Source of the DNA: Polytrichum commune
Lineage: Eukaryota > Streptophyta > Polytrichopsida > Polytrichales > Polytrichaceae
Length of the DNA: 60,000 bases
Reading direction: 5' to 3'
Assembly: GCA_950295325.1 (NCBI GenBank)
Contig: OX485808.1
Coordinates: 11,598,501 to 11,658,500, forward strand
Every line of letters begins with the position of its first letter. The stretch's first letter is position 1. Shown piece by piece: positions 34,411 to 44,419 of this stretch. The notes under the pieces were generated by a model. That model was not told where the DNA came from, made no database searches, and was given only the letters and a program-made list of their open reading frames with translations. The translations under genes and the position numbers were made by a program.

Positions 34411-34977
34411 ATATAAGCAACTTCAAAATGAATTATTTTCTGCCCAAGATGCTAGAGAGCTACGGGTACTAATCACGTGTTTCATATCCTAGGAGGGAGA
34501 AGTGGGTCTAGAGTGAACCAACCCGTACACTAGTTCCTTGGAGGCAATGGTGTAGGCATCCAACAAGAAACGAGTGTAAGCATCATTTCCCATGAACGTA
34601 AGCACCTTCAAAATGAATTATTTTCTGCTCAAGATGCTAGAGAGCTACGGGTACTAATCACATGTTCATATCCCAGGAGGGAAGGAGTGGGCCGGGGCTG
34701 GGGCGAACCCACCCGTACATTACTAGTTCCTTGAAGGCAATGGTTTAGGCATCCAACAAGGAACGAGTGTAACCATCATTTCCCATGAATGTAAGCACCT
34801 TCAAAATGAATCATTTTCTGCCCAAGATGCTAGAGCGCTATGGGTATTGATCACATGTTCATATCCCAGGAGGGAAGGAGTGGGGCTGAGGCGAACCTGC
34901 CCGTACACTACTGGTTCCTTGAAAGCAAGGGTTTAGGCATCGAACAAGGAACGAGTGTATGGGTTGGTTCATCCCAA
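34411..34977. repeat. Tandem array, ~190-bp unit, three copies
   Basis: Units begin near AAGCAMCTTCAAAATGAATY at about 34414, 34599 and 34792. Each contains CAAGATGCTAGAGMGCTAYG, CATATCCYAGGAGGGA and GTACA..ACTAGTTCCTTG, plus GGCATCCAACAAGRAACGAG. The end of each unit carries the fold-back sequence described at 34889. Confidence 0.85.
34889..34975. mobile_element. 86-bp fold-back element (possible tiny MITE)
   Basis: AGGCGAACCTGCCCGTACAC at one end pairs with GTGTATGGGTTGGTTCATCC at the other. The same small fold-back sequence occurs alone and in reverse at 52759-52844. Its presence outside the array shows it is a separate dispersed unit that was carried along by the tandem duplication. It has no coding capacity. 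Confidence 0.6.
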
Positions 34978-35497
34978 TCGTAAGAGAAGTGGGCTATACC
35001 ATGGTCAGAAAAAGTAACCAATTAAGACCCCCCATCTACCTTGAGGCAGGACCAATTGCAGCGCCTCATCATCCACCTTGTGAGCTGACGTTGTGGTACA
35101 CTCATTTCACCTGTGGGTGTAATAAAGCACACGTTTGACTCCATGGATCGCAAGATTCGTGAGGCTCCACAAAGTGTGAGGGGCCCCAAGTGACTGCCTG
35201 CCTGCCTGCCTTGATCATGTCTGTCTGTCTGTCTGTTCATGCACCAATTTTGTCGGAAGTGGCCTTCGAAGCGATTGAGCAAGATTTGCTGTGTAGTTAG
35301 CTAGATTCCTCACCTTTTAACAAACAGCTTTTGGATGGATAGATATATATATGTGTGTGTATGTATGTATGTGTACAGTGTAGGACCAAAGTGCTTTCGA
35401 AAGCGGGCTGTGGCCTGCAGAGTAGTGCACATCGAACCAACACACACGAACGGCACATGCTTCGTCGATATGGAGAGCCACTTCAAATCTGGAGTCG
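34978..35497. other. Non-coding stretch with short microsatellites
   Basis: (CTGC)n and (TCTG)n tracts lie at about 35197-35235, and a (TA)/(TG) tract at 35342-35374. No gene is supported; frames on both strands across 35310-35624 are mutual shadows. Confidence 0.4.
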
Positions 35498-36713
35498 AGA
35501 GACACGTCAGATGCGAGCTCAGGGACAACATGTTAAACGAGACAATGCGTTGTGTTTTTCGCCAGTTTTGATGATGCGTGCAGGTTGAGGTCTCAGATGT
35601 AAAATACCAAGATGAGATCTTCAAACGTAATGTTTAAAAGCAAATTGCTAGATCTTGTTCCGGACGTAAATGTCACGACCTTCACTATTTTGAACTTGAT
35701 TTTCCTCCCAATCTAAAGTAGAGACAAGTCAGATGCGAGCTCAAGGACAACATGTTAATCGAGACAATGTGTTGTGTGTTTTCGCCAGTTTTGATGATGC
35801 GTGCAGGTTGAGGTCTCATATGTAAAATACCAAGATGAGATCTTCAATCATAATGTTTAAAAGCAAACGGCTAGATCTAGTTATGGACGTAAATGTCACG
35901 CCCTTAACTATTTTGAACTTGATTTTTCTCCCAATCTAAAGTAGAGACACGTCATATGCGAGCTCAGGGACAACATGTTAATCGAGACAATGTGTTGTGT
36001 TTTTCGCCAGTGTTGATGATGCGTGCAGGTTGAGGTCTTAGATGTAAAATACCAAGATGAGATCTTCAAACGTAATGTTTAAAAGCAAATGGCTAGATCT
36101 TGTTACGGGCGTAAATGTCACGACCTTGACTATTTTGAACTTGATTTTCCTCCCAATCTAAAGTAGAGACAAGTCAGATGCGAGCTCATGGACAACATGT
36201 TAATCGAGACAATGTGTTGTGTTTTTTGCCAGTGTTGATGATGCGTGCAGGTTGAGGTCTTAGATGTAAACTACCAAGATGAGATTTTCAAAACTTATCA
36301 TCAAACGTGATGTTCAAAAGCAAATGGTTAGATCTACTTCTGGATGTAAATGTCACGCCCTTAACTATTCTGAACTTGATTTTCCTCCCAATATAAAGTA
36401 GAGACAAGTTTGGTCGGAGATGACCCTAAACTACTGGATGATGGTGGAGAGATACCCAAATCTCAGGGAAGAGGTTGGTTGTTCAATTCCCGGCTGTGAA
36501 ATCTCCTCTCTACTTGACGGAAAACTTGCCATGTGGTCACTTGCATCCTGTGCTTTGGCATTGGCCTATCGGCCTTTTGTCTCAATAAAAATAAAAATAA
36601 AGTAGAGACAAGTCAAATGCAACTCATGGACAACATGCTAATCAAGGCAATATGTTATGTTTTCACCAGTTTTGATGATGCTTGCAGGCTGAGGACTTTG
36701 CCCCGGGGTGGCA
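35498..36713. repeat. Tandem array, 223-bp unit, about five copies
   Basis: Unit starts (GAGACAMGTCAGATGCGAGC) fall at 35498, 35721, 35944, 36166 and, after an insertion, 36605. The spacings are 223, 223, 222 and 235 plus the insert. Each unit has GATGATGCGTGCAGGTTGAG, TAAAATACCAAGATGAGATC, a GTAAATGTCACGMCCTT phrase and CTATTTTGAACTTGATTTTC. The last unit is partial and more diverged. A single worn unit lies far away at about 39095-39245, so the sequence existed before the array expanded. The array is unrelated to the 190-bp array next to it. Confidence 0.9.
36410..36596 (+). mobile_element. tRNA-derived SINE with 17-bp target duplication
   Basis: The 17 bases starting ATAAAGTAGAGACAAG are repeated exactly at 36393-36409 and 36597-36613. 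This shows target-primed insertion into a unit of the 223-bp array. The body carries a B box, GTTCAATTCCC (36481-36491), shares GGTGGAGAGATACCCAAATC with the copy at 29084-29258, and ends in an AATAAAAATAAAAATAAA tail. The 5' part (TTGGTCGGAGATGACC) is absent from the other, shorter copy. It has one B-box change relative to that copy. Confidence 0.9.
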
Positions 36714-39700
36714 ACTCAAACAAATAGTTACAGGGGGCTCATCCAAAAACTTCATAATGGCATAGATTATGTACACATAATCTAACATGAATTAGACTAT
36801 GTTCCAAGTTATTTGGATTCAAGAGTTTCAGAAGAGAAGCCACCGAGAGAAGTCGGGAAGAGAGTTAGGGTCAAGGTTGGGGTTACAAGCCAAAATAATC
36901 TATATTATCTTCAATTTTTTTGTAGATTATATAAATTGTGATTAGGTATGATGGAGACCAAATTATGGACGAGCCCCCCTGTCCAAGAGAAAGTCCGTAT
37001 TATTTTCAAATTATTCATGTATTGTAATACATAGAAATGTTCAAAGTCAAAAACTTATTACGTATTATGGACAATCTCATTGTGCACTACATCACTCCAT
37101 TCTCAGTTTGGTAAAATTGTTCCTTGGAATGAATGAAAAAGGATAATATGGATGGATTATCTGTTACAAATTATTTTGCACTAGTTGCCACCCAATACAT
37201 ACTTCCAATGTCTTTGTAGTATTGTAAATATCTGTGTGTTGTGAGCTATCATTTGCCTCCCTTTTTATGATACATGGCACTTGGAAATATTGCACTTTCT
37301 TCTTCACCTACGTTTATGGTATTTAGTGTCACACACACTATTTGCAAAGGCCTAAACTAGATGCCTAGAGGTCTCAAAGTGTCACGCCCACTAGTTGCCA
37401 ATATGATTCGATTCGTCAACATAAGTAACTTCTTTAAGTGAAAAAGATATCTACAGTGTGATATTTAGAGTAGCACATTGGATGCTTTAGATGACAAGCT
37501 TGCATTTTAGTATGCAAGGGGAAGATATTTTTAAGCGTACCAATGTCAAGTGTCATGTGTTTACATTTTAGAAGGCAAGAGGAAGATATTTTTGAGCATA
37601 CTAATGGCATTTGTACACACTTTAGTCAACTTATAAACCATTGTGTAACATAGGCAATGTAAAACCAATTTTTGAGTTTATTAAATAGAGAAATAATGTG
37701 AAAATAGTCTTAAATTAAACTATATATATTTCATTCCCATGTGCTAAGATTCATATCAGAGTCTAGGAGATAGGAGCATGAAGTCTTGGGGGAGATGACT
37801 GTGGCATGGTAGGAAGAGCTATAATGGGAGAGAGACAAAATGTTTTTTTTTGTATCATTCCTTGCCAAGAAATTTGTTGGTATAGAAAAAAATCTTGTTA
37901 GATCAAGGATCGATCCCCTTGTTTTCAATCAAATTGCCCTAGTCAAGAGGACTAGTGGTAAACTTTGTGCTTAAACATGAGTGAATCCTTAGATCATAGT
38001 ATTCATAATTTTGTCCTATTGATAGATGAAGACTATTTGTAGCAAATGGAGATCAATTTATGTCATGTTCTAAGTCTAGAAGCGGATGTTAATATTGTCA
38101 ATAGTCTATGGAAATGTATGACCGAGTACAAAAATTACATGATATTAGTATCCAATCAGTGTTCACTTAATTGAGATCATTTGAGAACGTATATTTAATT
38201 GAACGTGTGAGTAATGAGTAAAGTGGACTCAATATAGGAATGACCTTGAGAGACTATTGACTTATGATATTTGTGAGTGATTAGCTCCTCAAGACAAAGA
38301 TAATAACTTGAGTGAAGTCGCTAAGTAAGTTAATTGATGAAGTATTCGATTAAGAGGAAATTCAATGACTGAGTGTATTTGCAATTATGTGTAGTTTGAA
38401 TTATAAGGAGTTTCCACATGAGCACAATGTGGTAACTGACATCATTGGTGAAGAATTAAGAATTTCCACACTTGTCTTAGGAATACCATGGCCTAAGAAT
38501 AATTGGAACGAGAACTCTACCTAATTATTTGATTGAGTGACATAAGCACAATGTCATTGCAGAAAAATCTCTGAGAGTCATTGATGAATTGGCCCTTGTA
38601 ATTGAACGTTAAGTGTTTGAGAGAAGGTCATGTTAGTTATGAGAAGATTTGTACACCCAGAAGGCCATTGTGGTGTGACAACCATGAACTCGTTGATTTC
38701 CAATGTTGCTTGTCATTATAGTATACTATAGATTATACATAATTTGAAGCTGAAATAACTTCTCAAGAAGCGGAAGTTGAAAGGTCAATAAATTGTGGAA
38801 CAACACAGAGAATCTCAAGGGTTGGTGGAAGATGTTGAATGAGTAAGTTTTTGTTTTACTCAATCTATTCTAACTTGCAGGGGTACTACGTCCCCGAGTA
38901 ATTAGGCTACACATGATTAAGATGATGTAAGAATCGCTTTTAAAGTCTTCCTTGAGTGTTTCCCTAGTTTTTTTTTATCTTATCCAAAATCCTAAATGTT
39001 GGAGTATCTTAAAATCATAGTTTTTTTTGGTCAAACGCCTAAACTAGTACCAAAATGTTGTTTAAGTTGAATTTTCTTCATGGTAACCTCTATTGATGTG
39101 TTAAGTACTCAAATTTAAAACATCAAGATAAGATCTTCAAAACTTATCATTAAAAGTAATGCTAAAAAAACAAATGACTAGATATGGTTTTGGAGGTAAC
39201 TTTCATGACCTTAACTATTTTGAACTTTTTTGTCTTCTCATATTCCTTAAATTAATTATACACTTAAGGTCATCGTGAAATAATTTTGTATAACCTCAAG
39301 AAACACTTTAGGTTCAATGTAATTTTATCATATTTTGACAATTACTTGTTCAATACGATCATTTGCACACCCACTTGCATTGTCTTCTAAAAACAAGTAG
39401 ACTTTTTTCGAGATTTGTTTTTCAACATAAATTGCTTGGCTTTGTACATCGATATGATAATTAATATGTTTATAACCTTTTTTTCACAAAATTCAAAGCT
39501 AGCATATTGTTTGGAATCACTTTCACTTAAAACCTATGCAAGGATCAAGAGCTATCCACTTTACTGTGCTTGCACCCGACATCTTGTCATTCAAGAAGTG
39601 TCGATTAGCTAGCCCTCTTTTCCCTCGTACGTATTGAGGCACTCGTCTTCAAGAGGTGTCCAAAATCAACGCTCGATGCCAATTGGAATAGATTGTCATG

Positions 39701-40205
39701 TTGTGGGTATCATAATAAAACTCGTCAACGGTTGACTCTAATGCCAAGGAGGAGACCGGACTCTAATCCCAAGTGAGAATTAAAAGTAGACCTAATTCTT
39801 GTCTCATGTCGTTTTAGGCTAAGTTAGAAGATGTTGGGATCAACATGCTTGTGTTAGGTGAGCATCCCAAAACACTAAGAAATTGTATCCAAAAGCGGCC
39901 TTGCTTTGACACGGTCTAATGGCCGTTCAAGTTTATAGATTCCGAGCTAGACCTTCAAATTTCTTACCGATTTGGGTCCTATTTGTTCTGCCTCACTCTT
40001 GCGAATAAAGGGAACCCATAACACACAACACACTTTTTTTGCGCTAATTTTTGTTGAGATCCGAGTCCTCTACATGCTGGTGTTTCTGATTCCAAAACTA
40101 TAAGTTGGTATCTGTGTGCACATTTGATGCTCTTAAAATATGATGGCTGTTATATATCTCTACACTTGCTAAAATGAGATGAGCTATGAAATTATACTTT
40201 TCTAA
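36714..40205. other. Non-coding stretch, one orphan array unit
   Basis: About 39095-39245 matches one 223-bp array unit (AAGATAAGATCTTCAAAACT, ACTATTTTGAACTTTTTT). A GCAAGRGGAAGATATTTTTRAG phrase is repeated near 37515 and 37575. No gene, RNA or bounded element was recognised in the rest of this AT-rich interval. Confidence 0.4.
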
Positions 40206-40579
40206 GAGCATCCCCACCAGACCGGGCACCGCCCCGGGCATAATTGCACCGGTAGCACCCCGGGCATAGTGTGGGTTTACCCGACATATTGTTGGAGCCC
40301 ACTAGCTCGGGTACATGCCCCTCTTCGAGGCCGGCCCCCGCCCGGTATTACCCCCTTGCCCGATTCCATTAGCCTTGCCCGATGTCTTGCCCGGATACCG
40401 ATTCCGTGCCCGATTCCCTACCCGATCCCTTTCGGTTCTCCGTCCGGAAATATACTAAAATCCCTCGTTAACTAATTCACTGATTAACTAATTCATCTCC
40501 ATTGCTCGTGTGCTTCCAAAGCCAATAGTGGACTTGCAATGCTTCTACCGTGGGTTACTAGCAGCTTAGGCAGAAAATA

Positions 40580-41084
40580 CACAATGAGTTTTCTCAAGAA
40601 CTCTTGAAATAGGAGTTCAAAGACCTTGGGTGTTGCCTACTCAAGTTAGCAACTATCATCTTATCTAAATTCCCTACTAACTTTCGAAAACTAATAATTC
40701 CATTCGCACCAAAGAGTTATTTAATAAGAAACTAGACAACCAATGATGCATGACATTTAGCATCACTAAGCTTTAATGTAGGTGGACCAACATCAACCAT
40801 GTCCATTCTACACTAATAACCCTAATTCTCATTAAGTTCCCAATGATAAGTGCAGTTTTCCAAGTAGTACCCAAGTGAAAAAGAATGTATTTTAGATGTA
40901 CATAACATAGATGAAAGGAATTTTAGCATTAACTTACCTCTATAATATGATACAACGGAGATTCTAAATGTCGCATTATCGAGCGTTGTACTCATATAAA
41001 AGAGGGAGTTTTGAGATTAAAAAATTGGATCTTGCAAAAAATGTGTCGTAATATTGAGGGTGTCATATTAACGAGGTTCGACTG
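40580..41084 (-). pseudogene. Second pogo transposase C-terminal fragment
   Basis: About 40580-40810 matches 17605-17840 closely; both contain CTCAAGAACTCTTGAAATAG on the plus strand, the complement of the region around the stop codon. Small deletions near 40715 break the frame. The right boundary ACGAGGTTCGACTG (to 41084) followed by TA resembles the CAGTCGAACCTCGTTAATA-type end of Lemi/Emigrant pogo elements. No matching left end was found, so this is a truncated copy nested in the Harbinger element. Confidence 0.6.
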
Positions 41085-41498
41085 TAGAACCCTGGTCTCT
41101 CATTTCTTTTGTGTGCAGTGGTAGGATAAGGGCCGTACGTTGGGTTTGCACTACTAGGGTCCACAACCAAAAACTCTCCAGAATGTAGCGATCCTTATTA
41201 GTGGAGAGCCAAGAATGTCGCGATCTCTGTACAGAGTGTACTCGGACCACATAATTTATACCTCTGAAGTGGTAATTTGTGGCGTCGCAATAATTTGGGA
41301 CATAGTATAATAGATGATGATGCCCATGAGTTCGGGGCACGGTCTGGTAAAGAAAGGGAAAAGAAAGAAAAGGAAAGAGTGCCTAATACATGTGAGTGGG
41401 GATAACTGCATACACAAAAAACCTTAAAATAATACAAATTCAAAGATTCGACACTGTTAGTTGATTCGACACCGAAGGCCACTCTGAAGACCCCGACG

Positions 41499-41640
41499 CA
41501 GTGATCAGGGAGAGTTTTAGGCATGATCGGTTGAGATCCTAGTGTTTGCAAGTCCAACCGGTTACATCATATTGACATCCTTAGGGTTCTCCTTCGCTAA
41601 ACTGGGGTATATTCCTCTCTATACAGTCCTCCAGAAGATA
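41499..41640 (-). mobile_element. Partial hAT MITE (AACCGGTT family)
   Basis: CAGTGATCAGGGAGAG then GGTTGAGATCCTAGTGTTTG and CAAGTCCAACCGGTTAC follow the copy at 30217 in reverse. Similarity fades after about 41640, so the other end is missing. Confidence 0.65.
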
Positions 41641-41880
41641 TGACTTTGTTAGATTTTTTCTTCTCGTCTCTAATTATTTCTTCAACTCAAGACAGTGGTT
41701 TCAGAAGCTTGAGCGAGTTGGCAAGTGTGTGAGCATGCACACAAATTGAAGCGTTACAATCTCAGCATAAGCCAAGACTCTGCCAATGATTACATGGTCC
41801 CATAACCGTCGTCAAAACCCCAAGTTGCAGGTATAAAGGAAAAAATTCATGGAGCTCCAGGGAGCTAGAGCGTGGCGTGG

Positions 41881-41920
41881 TTTGTGTTTGTGTTTGTGTT
41901 TGAGTTTGAGTTTGTTGACG
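41881..41920. repeat. (TTTGTG)n-like minisatellite
   Basis: GTTTGTG units shift to GTTTGAG units over about 40 bases. Confidence 0.7.
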
Positions 41921-42015
41921 CCGCACATTGGAATCCAATTAAGACAAATGAATTGCAAACATAAATCAGGAATACAAATACATAATTATGAGCCTAACTC
42001 TAACAAATACATAAT

Positions 42016-43233
42016 TCAGATTCTTGAGCCCTGCAACCATGTGGATGGAGGGGAGATTTGCCTAGGTACAAACTGTTTCCGAATTGCAAGGGTCCAAAAC
42101 TGGCCAAAGAGTTCATGAGGATCAGCAGAGAGTCGTCGACGTTGTGATGGGGGAGGGTTAATTGCGAAGTCATTAGGTTGAGAATCTAGGATGGTGGTTG
42201 TATCCTCATCACGATCCGAAGCTGGTTGGCCGAAGTCATTCCCAAAAGCATTTAGATCAGCTACCCTCTTCCTATCTGCAAACAAGTCGGAGGAATCATC
42301 CTCACAATCATCATCAGCATCATCTTCTTCATTCAAATCTCCTCTAAACCCTAACCCTTGTGTTGGTGCAGGTGCAGGTGCAACAGGCGTGTTGGAGCAG
42401 ACTCCAAACCGAGGAGGAGCATGCTCGTTGGAGGCAGCAACTTCGGCAGCAACATGTGCCTTGAGCTTTGCAAGCTCTTGGGTCCTGCGGAGGTGGAGCC
42501 ACTGTCTAGCAAGGTCACAAGTAATGTTCTTATCCTCTACTGTAAACAAGCTAAAAGCATTTTGCTGAGCAATTTGCTCAGCTTTCTTCAATGTAGCTGC
42601 AGCAAAGTCAGTTGTAGCTTTTGCATTAGCGCGCAAAGCTAGCTCCTTCCCCTTACTTTGTGCATGCTCGTTTTTTGCCGACTTAGCACCATGTGGTCTT
42701 GTCTGTGCAGGTGGCGATTCGGTGGAGGGAGCCTGGCCATTCGGAGAAAGCAGATCGCGACGATCAACAGGCAGCCCCTCTCTTGAGGGCAGATCAAACC
42801 CTCCACCCTTTCGCTTGCCCATAAATATTGCCGCAAACCTAGGATAGCTCTTTAACAACAACCAGCAATGTTTTAGAACAAATGCCTTCCCACATTTTTG
42901 CTTGTACAAGCTCATAGCATCTAATACAAAATCATCCTCACTCTTCCCACTCTCATTCAGATCTCTCACTGACTGATAGCAACCACTGAACTTGGCGACA
43001 GATTGCTTGATGTCAGACCATTTTGTCTCTAGAGACCTAGCAGGACGATCAGCTCCTCCCTCGGGTTTGTGTCTAGCATAGTGCGTTGCTACATTGATCC
43101 AAAATTGTGCATTCTTCTGCCCTATCCCTCTCCTGGCATCGGTGGAAGTATGCATAAAACTTCGGCAACACTGTTCTTCCTCCTCCGGGCAGAAGTTCCT
43201 GCCCTTCTTGGTCCTCCCACCCGTTGCAGGCAC
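42016..43233 (-). CDS. Harbinger ORF1-type protein (SANT/trihelix-like, NAM-associated family)
   Basis: This is an intact 405-codon frame. Residues 14-132 form a SANT/trihelix-like DNA-binding module with the expected tryptophans W45 (QFWINVA), W72 (KWSDIKQ) and W124 (HCWLLLKSYPRF). Residues 205-265 look like a coiled coil (ATLKKAEQIAQQNAF ... ELAKLKAHVAAEVAA), as in the NAM-associated C-terminal domain. An acidic stretch (301-317, EEDDADDDCEDD) and a basic QRRRL (364-368) follow. Plant PIF/Harbinger elements encode such a protein beside the DDE transposase, probably for DNA binding and nuclear entry of the transposase. The start at 43233 is the first ATG of the frame, about 240 bp inside the right terminal repeat. 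No frameshift or internal stop is present despite the lost transposase. A domesticated host gene of the same family is the alternative, but the flanking TIRs and TAA repeats argue for transposon origin. Confidence 0.82.
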   Translation of the reverse strand: MPATGGRTKKGRNFCPEEEEQCCRSFMHTSTDARRGIGQKNAQFWINVATHYARHKPEGGADRPARSLETKWSDIKQSVAKFSGCYQSVRDLNESGKSEDDFVLDAMSLYKQKCGKAFVLKHCWLLLKSYPRFAAIFMGKRKGGGFDLPSREGLPVDRRDLLSPNGQAPSTESPPAQTRPHGAKSAKNEHAQSKGKELALRANAKATTDFAAATLKKAEQIAQQNAFSLFTVEDKNITCDLARQWLHLRRTQELAKLKAHVAAEVAASNEHAPPRFGVCSNTPVAPAPAPTQGLGFRGDLNEEDDADDDCEDDSSDLFADRKRVADLNAFGNDFGQPASDRDEDTTTILDSQPNDFAINPPPSQRRRLSADPHELFGQFWTLAIRKQFVPRQISPPSTWLQGSRI

Positions 43234-43471
43234 ACCCCCCCCTTCCTGACATGGTGGAATAAGTCCAAAGTTGGGCTAACTGCCGGATGGCGTTGGCGGG
43301 CAGAACACGGTACCCGAGGCCAATATACCCGAAGAGCTCCTCCCAAATGCCCGGTCCGGCACCCTTTATGGCGTTAGCGTCGACTGGTGGACGTTAGAAC
43401 TTGGCGTCTTGGGCACCGGATTTCCAGGAGTGCTGTTCAACTGACTTATACCTCTGCTGGTGGGGACGCTC

Positions 43472-43918
43472 TAACAAGAAAACGGTAGAACCGTGAGGCT
43501 CTGTCCTTTGCTATGAAAGACTACAATTGTAGCTGATTACTTTGCTCATGCCAATCCATGGCTGTTCACTATACCAAACCTTTCTTGGATTTTGTGTACC
43601 TTCTTCTCAAATACGGGTCAAGGATTGAAGCTACTCATTTATCACCCGAACTTTTTAAAATAAATTATCCGGAACTGCCGAAATAACTATAGTTAACTAG
43701 ATTTCTTTCAATGCACTTTAGGGAGCACTTGTATATATATAAAAACTATAGTTAACATCCACATTACATAAAGTGGACCAAAAATAACAAGAACAAGTAA
43801 CGTCCAAGTGTGAACACAAAGTGGTTAGGAAATTTGCTCTTGAAACGAAGAAGTTGATGCATAGTCTCTGTCCTATAGACAAAGCCAACAAACCTAGACC
43901 GAGACATGCTAATATTCA
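43472..43918. other. Short non-coding stretch
   Basis: AT-rich with no recognised feature. The next element begins at 43919. Confidence 0.35.
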
Positions 43919-44419
43919 TAATCACTTCACACACGAGACTGAGAACCCACGACCATTACACTTCAAACATTCTCATTGGTGGAAAAGGCGGAGCCCATCC
44001 AAGTTCGCTTCACACTATGCTTGAGGGACCAACGGAGTATGTGAACGCAAGACGGATGTAAAGTCTACATGGATTCCTACATGGCATCGAGTGGAACATG
44101 TTTCATGGTCACTTGGATTGTTTTCAAAAACCACCTCTTGGAGGTAGGTGTAACACAAAACCGGGAGACCATGGCACTCTGAATGCTCACAACCGTTGAT
44201 TTATTCTATTTTATCATGTGTGAGGACCCGCATGAATAGAAATTCATTGAAATAGCATTCGGTTGAGGGCATGGCCACATATGACTTCACACTACACTTG
44301 AGGATCTGTGACCACACTACATGATTTTGGAGGTGTCTTGGGATGGCCTTTATACATTTTCTTTTGGGCTCTCACAATTTCATGGTCACGGCTCTTGGCT
44401 TGTGTGTGTGAAGTGGCCC
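43919..44419 (+). mobile_element. PIF/Harbinger MITE, subfamily A (copy 8)
   Basis: The right end TGTGTGTGTGAAGTGGCCC is intact. The left end has decayed to TAATCACTTCACACACGAG, aligning base for base with GGGCCACTTCACACACGAG. TCA flanks both sides (43916-43918 and 44420-44422), so the target duplication confirms the boundary in spite of the worn left end. All subfamily-A internal landmarks are present. No coding capacity. Confidence 0.85.

Larger units (their letters stand above)
40206..43471 (-). mobile_element. PIF/Harbinger element, 3.27 kb, ORF1 present, transposase not seen
   Basis: The ends are GAGCATCCCCACCAG and the complement of GAGCGTCCCCACCAG (14 of 15 match), with TAA on both sides (40203-40205 and 43472-43474). 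GAGCATCYCCA-type ends with TWA targets are known for plant Harbinger elements. The left subterminal zone (about 40215-40450) is GC-rich and studded with GCCCG words. One large frame, ORF1, sits near the right end, reading inward. The place where a DDE transposase would be expected holds a worn pogo fragment (40580-41084) and a partial hAT MITE (41499-41640). No DDE-type motif was found in 41085-42015. It looks like a former autonomous element that lost its transposase. Confidence 0.75.

Noticed and set aside
35498-36713. CRISPR-like array
   Set aside because: Units are 223 bp and almost wholly identical, with no short-repeat and unique-spacer pattern; the setting is a plant genome.
42191-42642. 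Plus-strand frames opposite the 405-codon ORF
   Set aside because: They are antisense shadows of the ORF1 coding sequence and have no family signature.
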